A stretch of DNA of 64,000 bases from assembly GCA_018267285.1 (NCBI GenBank), contig JAFDYU010000012.1, positions 1 through 64,000 on the forward strand, given 5' to 3'. This DNA comes from Bacteroidota bacterium (GTDB taxonomy: Bacteria; Bacteroidota; Bacteroidia; Cytophagales; Cyclobacteriaceae). The notes under the pieces were generated by a model. It ran no database searches and was not told the origin of the DNA. It was given only the letters and a program-made list of their open reading frames with translations. Of this stretch, positions 23,078 to 32,476 are shown piece after piece (position 1 is the stretch's first letter; each line of letters opens with the position of its first letter). The position numbers and the translations under genes are program-made.

Positions 23078-25756
23078 TCACTCGTATTTAAGGCACTTCG
23101 CTGGATTAGTCCAAACTATTTTGAAAAGTTGAAAACTTATTGTTGCCAACGCAATAACAAGTGAAATAACGCCTGCTAATGCAAATGCATTCGCTGTAAC
23201 GGGAATCCTGTACTCGAAAGTTGAAAGCCAATTCGACATGAGATACCATGTAATTGGAATTGAAAGGAACAGGCAAAATACTTGCAGCACTAAATATTCT
23301 TTCGACAATAATAAAAGCAATGAATTTTCGGATGCGCCCATCACTTTGCGAATACTGATTTCCTTTATTCTCTGTTGCATGGTTAACGAAGCCAGCGCAT
23401 AAAGCCCGAGGCTACCAATAATAACCGACAACAGCGTAGCGATACTTACAATCTTGCCTAAGTTTTGATCACTGCGATATTGTTTGGCCATGGTTTGATC
23501 TACAAACACAAATGAAAATTCTTCTTCGCCTTCAATTTTGTTCCACAATTGTTTAATCTGGTCTATCGTTACGGCCATGTTGCCGGGTTTCAGCCTGATT
23601 AATAATTTCGGGATCGGTGAATTTTCCATATTAAAATTTTCGATTCCGCTAACGATCATTGCCGGGTCTTCCACAATCACCAACGGCTCCACTTTGGTAT
23701 ACAGCGAAGCATAATTAAAATCTTTTACCACACCAATTATTTCGTGATCTTGAAAATTTTTACCGGGTATCTTTTTCCCAACCGCATCAGCCCATCCATA
23801 CTCTTTTTCAAAGGCTTCATTCACAATCACAGCACGTCTTTTGTCGGAGAGGTTTCCTTTATAAAAATTACGGCCCTTTACCAATTGTATCTTCAACATC
23901 GAAATGTAGTCTTCGTCCACCACATTCATATTAAACGTTCGATACATTTTCTGTTCATCGGTAAAGCCAAGAGTCATCCAACCACCGTTTCCAAAATCGT
24001 GTGAAGCCGCACTCACGGCAAGAATGTCGGGAAGCTTGGATAATTCATTTTTAAATTGTTGTGCAGTTTCAAAAGCAATACCGATACGTTTAGTCAGGCC
24101 TCCGGTACGTGGTGCGTTTAGTTGAATGGCTATCAACTGCGCTTTATCGAAGCCCATATTTTTGTTTTGCAGATAACTTAGCTGCTCGCGCATCAATAGG
24201 GTGCTCGAAATAAGAAACACAGAAAGCATCAGCTGTATTCCCACCAAAATACTCCTCACGTTTTGTTTTGATTTTCCGGTTTGCCCGGAGCCTTTCAAAA
24301 TAGTAATGGGTTTGAGTGCCGACAACACCAATGCCGGGTAACTTCCGGAAATCAGCCCAATGATGACCAACAGCAAGCCCATTATCATCAATGTAAATTG
24401 ATTTACTGGAAACAAAAGCTGCTTTCCCGACAAGTCGTTAAACAAAGGGAGGTTAATAAGCAATAGGCCTACACCTACGAGCAATGCTAAGAGGGTAACG
24501 ATAACCGCTTCACCTATAAATTGTGTAATGAGTTGTGTGCGCATTGCCCCTACCACTTTGCGTACCCCAACTTCTTTGGCGCGTTGCATCGATCGGCCAA
24601 CCGACAACGTTACAAAATTGATGCAAGCCACAAAAAGAATAAGCAACGCAATACCTGAAAGAATGTAAGAATATCTTGGATTGCTCACGGGTGCCAACCC
24701 ACGGGGGAAATCAGTATTCAAATGAATATCGGTGAGCGGCTGAAGGCCTGGCGCATAATTGCTCTTCCTAAATTTTTCTTCACCAATAAGGGTTTTAAAC
24801 AGCGAAGGAAATTTATGTTCGACTGCTTTAGCTTCCGCTCCTTCCTGCAACAGCACGTACGTTTCAGGTATAATGTTGAACCACGATGAGGTCAACATTT
24901 CTTTACCGTACAATTTAGAAAAATTAAGAGATGAAATTAAAATGTCAAATTGAATACTAGAATTGGTAGGTGGGTTGGCCGCTACGGCTACTATGGTAAA
25001 TTCTTCAAATTGTTCTCCCAGTTGAATGGAAATAGTTTTATTGATTGGGTCGCTCGCTCCAAAATATTTTTCAGCCAATTTTTTAGTGAGTACTACATTG
25101 TTTTGACCCCGCAATGCCTGGTTTTTTTCTCCTACGATCAGATCAAAATCAAAGACCTTAAAAAAATCTTCGTCTGTTAGTACTACGGTTTCATTAAAAT
25201 GATTTTCGCCAACCATCACTTGCGTGTCAACATTATTAATGCGAACCTGGCTTTCTACTTCAGGCAAATTTTCTTTCAATGCCGGTCCTATCGGGAACGG
25301 AGTGAACGTATAAAAAAACTGTTGCTTCTCGCCCCAATCCTCTTTGGCATAAACGCGGTAAATTCTTTCGGCTTTAAGATGGAAAGTATCGAATGTAATC
25401 TCATCACGTACGTATAGTGAAATGAGCATACAACTGGCTATACCTAACCCAAGACCAAGTACATTGATCAACGAATGCGCCTTCGCTCTCCACAATGAAC
25501 GAAATGCAATTTTGAGGTAATTTTTAAACATATAATTTTGAAAAAATGAGTTTGAAAATTTATTTCTTAAAATAATGGATGGCCGAAAAAAACGGATCAC
25601 ATTCAGCACAACATTCAGGCGTGCTCTACCAAGACCAACTTGCGCCAAATCTTCTTCAAACTGCTCAACCAAATCGCCTTCAATGCTTTCGTGCAAACTC
25701 GTTGGACAATACCATTTCAAAAAACGAAGTGCATAGTTAGGGAGCTTGTTATTCAT
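23078..25756 (-). CDS. FtsX/MacB-type permease with N-terminal prefix domain (second of two)
   Basis: An 892-residue ABC-type permease. Residues 1-75 form the cytoplasmic prefix found in many Bacteroidota permeases (LPNYALRFLKWYCP, HESIEGDLVEQFEEDL). Then come the first helix, a large MacB-like periplasmic domain, three helices (the FtsX domain, VGRSMQRAKEVGVRKVVGA), a second periplasmic domain, and a final FtsX domain (QQRIKEISIRKVMGAS). So it carries two FtsX units in one chain. No ATPase gene is next to it. It overlaps the upstream paralogue by eight bases and belongs to the padR operon. The substrate is unknown; peptide, lipid or antibiotic export are all possible. Confidence 0.92.
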   Translation of the reverse strand: MNNKLPNYALRFLKWYCPTSLHESIEGDLVEQFEEDLAQVGLGRARLNVVLNVIRFFRPSIILRNKFSNSFFQNYMFKNYLKIAFRSLWRAKAHSLINVLGLGLGIASCMLISLYVRDEITFDTFHLKAERIYRVYAKEDWGEKQQFFYTFTPFPIGPALKENLPEVESQVRINNVDTQVMVGENHFNETVVLTDEDFFKVFDFDLIVGEKNQALRGQNNVVLTKKLAEKYFGASDPINKTISIQLGEQFEEFTIVAVAANPPTNSSIQFDILISSLNFSKLYGKEMLTSSWFNIIPETYVLLQEGAEAKAVEHKFPSLFKTLIGEEKFRKSNYAPGLQPLTDIHLNTDFPRGLAPVSNPRYSYILSGIALLILFVACINFVTLSVGRSMQRAKEVGVRKVVGAMRTQLITQFIGEAVIVTLLALLVGVGLLLINLPLFNDLSGKQLLFPVNQFTLMIMGLLLVIIGLISGSYPALVLSALKPITILKGSGQTGKSKQNVRSILVGIQLMLSVFLISSTLLMREQLSYLQNKNMGFDKAQLIAIQLNAPRTGGLTKRIGIAFETAQQFKNELSKLPDILAVSAASHDFGNGGWMTLGFTDEQKMYRTFNMNVVDEDYISMLKIQLVKGRNFYKGNLSDKRRAVIVNEAFEKEYGWADAVGKKIPGKNFQDHEIIGVVKDFNYASLYTKVEPLVIVEDPAMIVSGIENFNMENSPIPKLLIRLKPGNMAVTIDQIKQLWNKIEGEEEFSFVFVDQTMAKQYRSDQNLGKIVSIATLLSVIIGSLGLYALASLTMQQRIKEISIRKVMGASENSLLLLLSKEYLVLQVFCLFLSIPITWYLMSNWLSTFEYRIPVTANAFALAGVISLVIALATISFQLFKIVWTNPAKCLKYE

Positions 25757-28418
25757 ACTTCAATGTTTCTGCTGGGTTTACCAGTGCGGTTTTAAGTGCG
25801 TGGTAACTAACGGTTGCCAATGCAATGATCAATCCCAACAAAATGCTAATGGCAAACAAATCCCAACTCATCAAAATTGAAAACTTAAAGCTCTCCAACC
25901 ACTTGCCCATGATAACCCAAGAGATGGGCACAGCCAATACAAATGCAATTAACGATAACCCTACGTACTGTTTGTTCAACAAAATAAAAATGGATGGCAA
26001 CTCCGCGCCCAACACTTTTCGTATTCCAATTTCCTTTGTTCGGTTCACCGCGTTGATGCCCGCCAAACCAAACAAGCCCATACACGAAATAAGAATGGCA
26101 AAACCTGTAGCCAAACCGGTGATGCTCATCCAATGCTGATAGCTTTCGTATTGTTTTGCTACATCCTCATCAAGAAACGTGTAATCAAAAGGTCTGTCCG
26201 GAAAAAGCTCTTTCCAGACCCCGCGCACTTTTTCTAAAGAAACAGGAACCTTGCCGGCTTCTACCTTCACCAGTAATGTAGTTAGGTAGCCCACGTTTTT
26301 TTTGTCAATCGAAAGAAACATGGGTTCAATCGCACTTTCTAAAGAAAGGAAATGATAATCTTTAACTACTCCAATAACTTTTGCGCCAATGCCAACGGTA
26401 TCTTCGCGCCAATTCAAATGTTCGCTCAACGGGTCGTCCCACTTCATGTCTTTCACCAACGCTTCGTTAACAATGATAGCAGTGGTATCTGAAAAAATAG
26501 TAGCGTCAAAATTTCTTCCTTGCGACAGATGAATACCCAGTGTAGAAAGATAATTCGGATCAACGGCATAAACATAAGCCGACTTTTGTTCATCCTTAAT
26601 TTTATATCCATAACGGGAATAGCCTTGATTGAACGAACTGCTGGTTCCCGAAACTGATACAATTCCGCTTTCTTTTTGAGCCCGTATTCTGAACCGCTCT
26701 ACGGTTTTGTTTGCTTCTTCATTCCAGCCCGTTTGTGTCGGGATCACCAACGTTTGATCTTTGCTGTAGCCCAAATCTTTGGTTGCAATAAATTTCATTT
26801 GACGGTACATGATCACCGAACATACGATAAGGCTTGCCGACAAAAAGAATTGAAGTACTACCAAAGGCTTTGTAAACCCGGCTTGCAGGCGTGAAGTAAA
26901 TTGCCCTTTCAGAACCAAGGCGGGTTGGTAACGAGCAAGAAAAGCAGAAGGATAGCTGCCCGCAAAAAGTCCCACAAAAAATGTTAGCGCAAGGCCAATG
27001 CCGAGCAATTCAAACCATTCTTTCGTCTGGATTGCAATTTCCTTACCCGTAAACTGATTAAACGATGGAAGAAAAAGAAGAACGAGCAACACGCCAAACA
27101 ACATCGAGATAAAAGCAAGAAATAACGATTCAAAACCAAATTGATAAATCAGTTGATTGCGCCCAGCCCCGGCAACTTTTCTCACCCCTACCTCTTTTCT
27201 TCGGGTAGTCGATGTGGTAAGCGCAAGTGAAATATAATTGATACACGCAATCACCAATATCAACAAAGCTATACCTCCGAGTATGTAGGAATACTGTGGA
27301 TCACTTACTTTGTGCCAGTTAACTGATTTCAGTAAATGAACATCCGAAAGTGGGGTAAAGATGAGCTCCAACAATTTGCCATCTATTGGTAATTGAATTG
27401 CTTCTTCCTTTCTCCATCGCTCCAACATTTTTCCCATATACTTCTGAACCACTTTATCAAGATTGGCTCTGAAATTCGCAGTATCCGTTTTTTCTAAAAG
27501 TTGAACAAAACATGGGGTATTAAAACTGCCCCATTGCTTCATACTGCGTTCGTAGTAGGGTCGGTTTTCCTGGGGAACCAATATCTTAAAATCAAAACTT
27601 GAATTAGCCGGTGGTGCTTCCATTACGCCCGCAACCGTGTACAATTTTGCTCCTTGGTTGTCAATCGATATTACTTTACCCAACGGGTCTTCACTACCAA
27701 AATATTTTAGAGCAATGGCAGGAGTAATAACTACCTCAAGTTTGTTTTCGAAAAGTTTCTCGCGGTTTCCAGAAAGTAGTTTAAAAGAAAACATTTTAAA
27801 AAAATCGCCATCGGTATAAGCAATCTTCTCCGAAAATACTTTGTTCCGATACCGCAAAATGGCCGTACTACCTTCGTTAAATCTTGTTGCATATTGAATT
27901 TCGGGTAATTCGTCCTTCAGCGCATCTCGAAGCCCTAGCTGTAACCAAGCACTTCGGGTATAAGGGCTCACTTGATCTGATTTCCAACGAGACTCATAAA
28001 TCAGCGATTCAATTCGGTAAATATTCTTTTTGTTCGCATGAAATTGGTCGAAACTCCTTTCGTCTTTAATAAACAAAAATATCAGGATACAAAAAGAGAT
28101 TCCAATACTTAACCCAAACGCGTTAATAAAGGAAAACAGCTTGCGTTTTAGTATGTTGCGTGTTGCAACTTTAAAATAATTTCCAATCATATAGGTGTGA
28201 TTAATATCTGCTTTAAATTTGTTTCTCAAGATGATGCCGGGTCTGAAAAAGTTGATTGTGTTTAGTAGAAATTTAAACCTTGCGTAGTTCAATCCACGGC
28301 TCACGATGTCTTCTTCAAACTGCTCAACCAAATCGCCTTCAATGCTTTCGTGCAATTCTGCCGGGCAAAACATGCGTAAAAAACGCAGCGCAAATTGCGG
28401 TGGCCTTATTTCTTTCAT
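25749..28418 (-). CDS. FtsX/MacB-type permease with N-terminal prefix domain (first of two)
   Basis: An 889-residue permease with the same architecture as its neighbour: prefix domain (PPQFALRFLRMFCP, HESIEGDLVEQFEEDI), MacB-like periplasmic domain, FtsX domain (STTRRKEVGVRKVAGAG), second periplasmic domain and second FtsX domain (VNRTKEIGIRKVLGAE). The two proteins are clear paralogues from a tandem duplication but have diverged widely outside these motifs. It lies 7 bp after padR. It must work with an ATPase encoded elsewhere, or act as a mechanical or sensory module. Confidence 0.92.
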   Translation of the reverse strand: MKEIRPPQFALRFLRMFCPAELHESIEGDLVEQFEEDIVSRGLNYARFKFLLNTINFFRPGIILRNKFKADINHTYMIGNYFKVATRNILKRKLFSFINAFGLSIGISFCILIFLFIKDERSFDQFHANKKNIYRIESLIYESRWKSDQVSPYTRSAWLQLGLRDALKDELPEIQYATRFNEGSTAILRYRNKVFSEKIAYTDGDFFKMFSFKLLSGNREKLFENKLEVVITPAIALKYFGSEDPLGKVISIDNQGAKLYTVAGVMEAPPANSSFDFKILVPQENRPYYERSMKQWGSFNTPCFVQLLEKTDTANFRANLDKVVQKYMGKMLERWRKEEAIQLPIDGKLLELIFTPLSDVHLLKSVNWHKVSDPQYSYILGGIALLILVIACINYISLALTTSTTRRKEVGVRKVAGAGRNQLIYQFGFESLFLAFISMLFGVLLVLLFLPSFNQFTGKEIAIQTKEWFELLGIGLALTFFVGLFAGSYPSAFLARYQPALVLKGQFTSRLQAGFTKPLVVLQFFLSASLIVCSVIMYRQMKFIATKDLGYSKDQTLVIPTQTGWNEEANKTVERFRIRAQKESGIVSVSGTSSSFNQGYSRYGYKIKDEQKSAYVYAVDPNYLSTLGIHLSQGRNFDATIFSDTTAIIVNEALVKDMKWDDPLSEHLNWREDTVGIGAKVIGVVKDYHFLSLESAIEPMFLSIDKKNVGYLTTLLVKVEAGKVPVSLEKVRGVWKELFPDRPFDYTFLDEDVAKQYESYQHWMSITGLATGFAILISCMGLFGLAGINAVNRTKEIGIRKVLGAELPSIFILLNKQYVGLSLIAFVLAVPISWVIMGKWLESFKFSILMSWDLFAISILLGLIIALATVSYHALKTALVNPAETLKYE

Positions 28419-28425
28419 AAAAAAA

Positions 28426-28758
28426 TTAACCTCCTACTATTTTTAGTTGAGGTACCAGTTTCCACAATTGTATTTGCTGCTCTTTTTTAACCCGTAGCAT
28501 GGCCAGCCCAGCGTTGGTTACCGTAAAAATCCGCTTTCGCCTGCCGCCTCTTGCTTTGGTGGCTCCACCCATCCCGGATTTTACATATCCTTTATCCTCC
28601 AATCGGTAAAGTGTTACGTGCACGGCACTGAGGTTAACATCACGGCCAATGCGTTCTTTGATTTCATTCACAATTGCATTGCCATACGCATCGTCTTGCA
28701 GAATGCCCACCATGGTTAACACGAGCTCTTCAAATTCGCCTAAATATTCTTTTTGCAT
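28426..28758 (-). CDS. PadR-family transcriptional regulator
   Basis: A 110-residue winged-helix repressor of the short PadR type. The core is MVGILQDDAYGNAIVNEIKE, then LSAVHVTLYRLEDKGYVKS and a basic wing (KARGGRRKRIFTVT). It is the first gene of the operon with the two permeases, 7 bp apart, and an inverted repeat lies 17 bp upstream of its start codon. By analogy with other members it should repress its own operon and be released by a ligand or stress at the envelope; the inducer is not known. Confidence 0.93.
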   Translation of the reverse strand: MQKEYLGEFEELVLTMVGILQDDAYGNAIVNEIKERIGRDVNLSAVHVTLYRLEDKGYVKSGMGGATKARGGRRKRIFTVTNAGLAMLRVKKEQQIQLWKLVPQLKIVGG

Positions 28759-28774
28759 TATTATATACTTTGTA

Positions 28775-28796
28775 AGACTAATATACGGATTAGTCT
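28775..28796. promoter_or_regulatory. Inverted repeat, likely PadR operator
   Basis: AGACTAAT (28775-28782) and ATTAGTCT (28789-28796) form a perfect 8-bp inverted repeat with a 6-base spacer, 17-38 bp upstream of the padR start. This is where a repressor of the operon would bind. No exact TAnnTTTG element was found beside it. Confidence 0.6.
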
Positions 28797-28827
28797 ATAT
28801 TTTGTTAAAGAAATTTGAAAAAAAAAA

Positions 28828-29421
28828 TTAGTGCATGCGGTCGCCCCGAAGGCGGAGAGATTTTAGGATCTCGGATTCTTGCACAAGCCATTCGTGCCAG
28901 CGCTCTTGTACGCGCTGCGGGTCGGCATATTCTTTGGCCAAAGAAAGAAAATTTTTGTAATGGCCAGCTTCGGAGACCATCAGTTCGTAATAAAATTCGC
29001 TTAACGATTTGTCAGCAATGTCTTTCCACAACAACCGGAAACGCTCGCAACTGCGTGCCTCGATCAGGGCGTTCATCAACAGCTTTTCCACCAACTGCTG
29101 ATCGCGGCTCCCTCCTTTTTTCTGCAACTTAACCAGTTGCTCCACGTATTCATCTCTTCGTTGTGCCCCCAAAGGAAGATTTCTTTTCTTCAGCTCGTTA
29201 ACCACACGACCAAAATGATCCCACTCTTCCGACACTACCGGTGTGAGCACATCAACCAATTTTTGTTTATCGTGAAACTGGACAATAAGTGAAATGCATG
29301 AGGTTGCCGCTTTTTGCTCGCAGTAGGCGTGGTCGGTAAGTATATCGCCAATATTTTTTTGAGCGATATCCACCCAGCGCGGGTCGGTCGGCAATTCCAG
29401 ACCAAGCACGTGTTTTTCCAT
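28828..29421 (-). CDS. miaE: tRNA-(ms2io6A)-hydroxylase
   Basis: A 197-residue di-iron enzyme that hydroxylates the isopentenyl side chain of ms2i6A37 in tRNAs reading UNN codons, using oxygen. The ferritin-like four-helix fold shows the iron-binding motifs EQKAA, EEWDHF (E-x-x-H), EARSCERF and SEAGHYKNF (E-x-x-H). The length is normal. It stands alone between padR and the porin gene, and reads in the same direction as both. Confidence 0.93.
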   Translation of the reverse strand: MEKHVLGLELPTDPRWVDIAQKNIGDILTDHAYCEQKAATSCISLIVQFHDKQKLVDVLTPVVSEEWDHFGRVVNELKKRNLPLGAQRRDEYVEQLVKLQKKGGSRDQQLVEKLLMNALIEARSCERFRLLWKDIADKSLSEFYYELMVSEAGHYKNFLSLAKEYADPQRVQERWHEWLVQESEILKSLRLRGDRMH

Positions 29422-29470
29422 TTAACAAAAATAAATCAAGGAAGCAGAATTAGTTCCGTATCGAAAGGAA

Positions 29471-31411
29471 TTAATCGAACAAAATCAATTCAAAACCAAA
29501 ATCGAGCGTATTGCCCACATTCGGATATCCGGGAGTAGGTAAATAACCCTGCTTGGTCATCTGCTGAAACAAGTTGATGTATTTGATAAAAAAACGACCT
29601 CGTTTGATGCGCCCGTTCAGAAATAAGTCTGCGGTACAGAAAGAAGGATTGATGTAATCGCGTTGAATAAAATATTGTTGCACAGCCGGTGAATACCCCA
29701 ATGCCTGGTATGCCGAGTGCCAGTGGGCATCTACTCCAATCTGTACTTGAAGCGCCTTATCGAACAAGTGATTTTCGTAACTCAGCTGAACATTGGAAAA
29801 CCACGTGGGTATGCTCAACGCATTATCATCGTTGCTGAGCAATGTAGTATAAATTACCTGTGGCCTTAAATGAAATCGTTTTAGAAAACGAACTTCCATT
29901 TTTACTTCGGGTGAAACGGCTTGCTGGTTGCCGGAAGATTGTTTCGGAAGTGCCTGATCGGAAAAGTAAGTTTTATAGGTTGTAAAAAAAATGTAGTTGT
30001 GCAGGGCGGTATAAGTCAGCCCGGCCGATGCAAACAATGGCCCCCACCTCCCTTTGATGCGGCCGCTCAGCTGATTGGAGAAAACATTGTTAAAATCATT
30101 AGACCACGAGTTGTAGCCACCCCGGTATGCCTGCTGCATAAAGCCCGGCTTGGCAAGGGTGCTGCGAAGGTCTGCATCCAACCACGGTGTGCGCAGGGTA
30201 GCATCAATTTTGTAATGACCGTCTAATAGATATTCCGCCTGGCCAGAAAGATAGCTGAGCGAATCGAAGCGGAACGAAATTCGGCTTCCAACATAATTTT
30301 CTGTACCCACAGCGCGAGGTGCCTGACCTTGCAAGTGCGTCATCTCGTTGGTGTACGTACGCAGCTTGTAATAAAAATCATAAAACAAAAAAGCGGCATT
30401 ACCTTTTATACCAACTTCATTTTGCACCGTCTGGAAAGTGTTGACATCATTAACGGCTGCGGTATCTACGGCACTATAATTAAAATACCCCGGAGGTTCG
30501 CTTGTTTTTGTATCTGTAAAGCTATTTACACGTTTGGTTACATCGAGTATATGATACAACTGAGCCGGACGCGCCAACTGAAACTGTTGAAATAAATGTA
30601 AGGTGTTCCTCAACTCGGCAGAAGTAGCTACATTTAAATAAGGCTTAGCATTCGGGTCGAAATAACCCCGGTATGTTGAATCAACCTGTGTCAGCTCCAC
30701 ACCTCCATTTTCTTTTACCGTGTGGTTCATCCTGCGGTAGCTCAACAACAGTTTGTATCGGCTGTTTTTCGATTCGTATGTGGTATAGAAATCATAATAC
30801 TGGCTTCGTACCTGATAGTCGTTTTTGGCTCTCGATTGAATCTGCTTCACTACGAGCAGTGGCCTATAGTTAAAACCAAAATTCCAACGGGAATTGATGT
30901 TGCGGGTAAACTCGATGTGCGTCATCGCCCGCCCCTTTCCGCCCCAGATCACATTTACACGCGAAAAAGGTGACTTGGTGTTGTAATACCTCGGTTCGGC
31001 TGTTTCCCAATATATGTCGTACACTTTGTATCCGGAGGTTGCCCCAATAGTGGGCGATACCAGAGGGAACAATGGGTTCATAGCAGTACCTACATTGCCC
31101 AGGTCCTGGTATTTATTTTCAAACTTTCGAACAAAGTCCCAACGGTGCAAATTATAGATGGAGGTATCGAGCGGCACGTATTTCTTTTTGCCTTCAAACA
31201 ATTCCTGCTCAGAAATCGACAGTGTTGTTTTAGGCCCGTAGATATTTTTGGTGGAATCGTTCACAATTTTCGAGCGGGTGCGTTTAGCCGGCTCATTCTT
31301 GTCGGTTTTAGATGATTGAATAACTTTTCTTCGCGACTGCAAACCATTTTGGCTTAAAGCCGAAAAAGATTCGGTTACTATAACTATCAATATGGCAAAT
31401 CGCAAAAGCAA
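29471..31411 (-). CDS. Putative porin (Bacteroidota type)
   Basis: A 646-residue outer-membrane protein with a signal peptide (cut near ALSQ) and a basic linker after it (residues 25-55). The rest alternates beta strands with aromatic girdle residues, for example GRAMTHIEFTRNINSRWNFG and RYKLLLSYRRMNHTV, and ends with GNTLDFGFELILFD, a beta-barrel-type C-terminus. This matches the family of putative porins found in Bacteroidota. It reads toward miaE and lies 10 bp downstream of lpxK, so the two are probably co-transcribed. The transported solute is not known. Confidence 0.88.
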   Translation of the reverse strand: MLLRFAILIVIVTESFSALSQNGLQSRRKVIQSSKTDKNEPAKRTRSKIVNDSTKNIYGPKTTLSISEQELFEGKKKYVPLDTSIYNLHRWDFVRKFENKYQDLGNVGTAMNPLFPLVSPTIGATSGYKVYDIYWETAEPRYYNTKSPFSRVNVIWGGKGRAMTHIEFTRNINSRWNFGFNYRPLLVVKQIQSRAKNDYQVRSQYYDFYTTYESKNSRYKLLLSYRRMNHTVKENGGVELTQVDSTYRGYFDPNAKPYLNVATSAELRNTLHLFQQFQLARPAQLYHILDVTKRVNSFTDTKTSEPPGYFNYSAVDTAAVNDVNTFQTVQNEVGIKGNAAFLFYDFYYKLRTYTNEMTHLQGQAPRAVGTENYVGSRISFRFDSLSYLSGQAEYLLDGHYKIDATLRTPWLDADLRSTLAKPGFMQQAYRGGYNSWSNDFNNVFSNQLSGRIKGRWGPLFASAGLTYTALHNYIFFTTYKTYFSDQALPKQSSGNQQAVSPEVKMEVRFLKRFHLRPQVIYTTLLSNDDNALSIPTWFSNVQLSYENHLFDKALQVQIGVDAHWHSAYQALGYSPAVQQYFIQRDYINPSFCTADLFLNGRIKRGRFFIKYINLFQQMTKQGYLPTPGYPNVGNTLDFGFELILFD

Positions 31412-31421
31412 ATAATTAGTT

Positions 31422-32432
31422 TTAGGAGAGGTGTTGATTGATTTTCATTCGAATCGTAGTATCAAATTCCGAACCATTCTTGATAAACTCTGTTTCGATA
31501 GGCAGATAAAACCAATATTTTTTTTCGATGGGTAGCGACTCAATCTTTACCTTATCTTTTTCTGTAGTGAGAATCGAAGCACCAAGCTCACGGGCTTTGT
31601 ACTGGATCCGGTTTACATCTATCAAAGAATAATCGTGATGGTCGGAAAAACGAAAATGATGGCGAATCGAATAATTCACGGCCAGATGTTCTTCCATAGG
31701 CCGACTGTTGGCGATTCCAGTAACCAAAACAATATTTTTTTCCATTACGCTTTTCTCAAACGAAATCGGGTTTTGGTAATTGATCGTTGAAAAATAGACC
31801 AGCTTAGGCGAGTATTGTTGAATCGATTTGTTGAATTGATCTTCTTCGGCTTCCGTCACTTGTTTGCATTTGGTTGCCACTACCACATCCGCGCGTGCTG
31901 CTCCGCTCCTGCTCTCGCGCAAACGACCACGCGGAAGTACATAATCCTTAAAAAATGGTTTCGAAAAATCGGTAAGCAAAATTGAAAACAGTGGCTTTAC
32001 CGCTCTGTGCTGAAAGGCATCATCGAGCAATACAACATTAATAGCCGAATTTATCTCCAGAAGTTTCCGTATCCCCAAAACACGGTCTTCGCATACGGCT
32101 ACTTCAATTTCACGCTGATATTTTTTAAAGTACTGAAACGGCTCATCACCGATTGTAGAAGCATTGTCGTTTTCATCTGCCAACCTAAATCCGTTGGTCT
32201 TTCTGCCATAACCTCTGCTCAAAACCGCCACGGTGAACTCTGCTTTCAACAGCCTTACCAAATATTCGATCATCGGTGTTTTGCCGGTGCCCCCCACGCT
32301 TAAATTGCCTACACTTATTACCGCGCACGGAAAAGAATGTGTTTTTATCAAACCAATTTGATAGAAAAAATTGCGAATACCCGTTACTGCTCCGTAAAGC
32401 CATGAAAATGGAGCCAGTAAGCCGAGCAGCAT
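31422..32432 (-). CDS. lpxK: Tetraacyldisaccharide 4'-kinase
   Basis: A 336-residue inner-membrane enzyme that phosphorylates the 4' position of the lipid A disaccharide using ATP. The N-terminal hydrophobic helix anchors it, and the P-loop is SVGNLSVGGTGKT (about residues 40-52). RGYGRK and the DDAFQHR motif are characteristic of LpxK. Presence of this gene shows that the organism makes lipid A. It starts 44 bp from the divergent Nif3-like gene and precedes the porin gene. Confidence 0.95.
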   Translation of the reverse strand: MLLGLLAPFSWLYGAVTGIRNFFYQIGLIKTHSFPCAVISVGNLSVGGTGKTPMIEYLVRLLKAEFTVAVLSRGYGRKTNGFRLADENDNASTIGDEPFQYFKKYQREIEVAVCEDRVLGIRKLLEINSAINVVLLDDAFQHRAVKPLFSILLTDFSKPFFKDYVLPRGRLRESRSGAARADVVVATKCKQVTEAEEDQFNKSIQQYSPKLVYFSTINYQNPISFEKSVMEKNIVLVTGIANSRPMEEHLAVNYSIRHHFRFSDHHDYSLIDVNRIQYKARELGASILTTEKDKVKIESLPIEKKYWFYLPIETEFIKNGSEFDTTIRMKINQHLS

Positions 32433-32476
32433 GGTGAATCTCTTTTTTTAAATTTGGCCTCAAAATTAATGATTCA

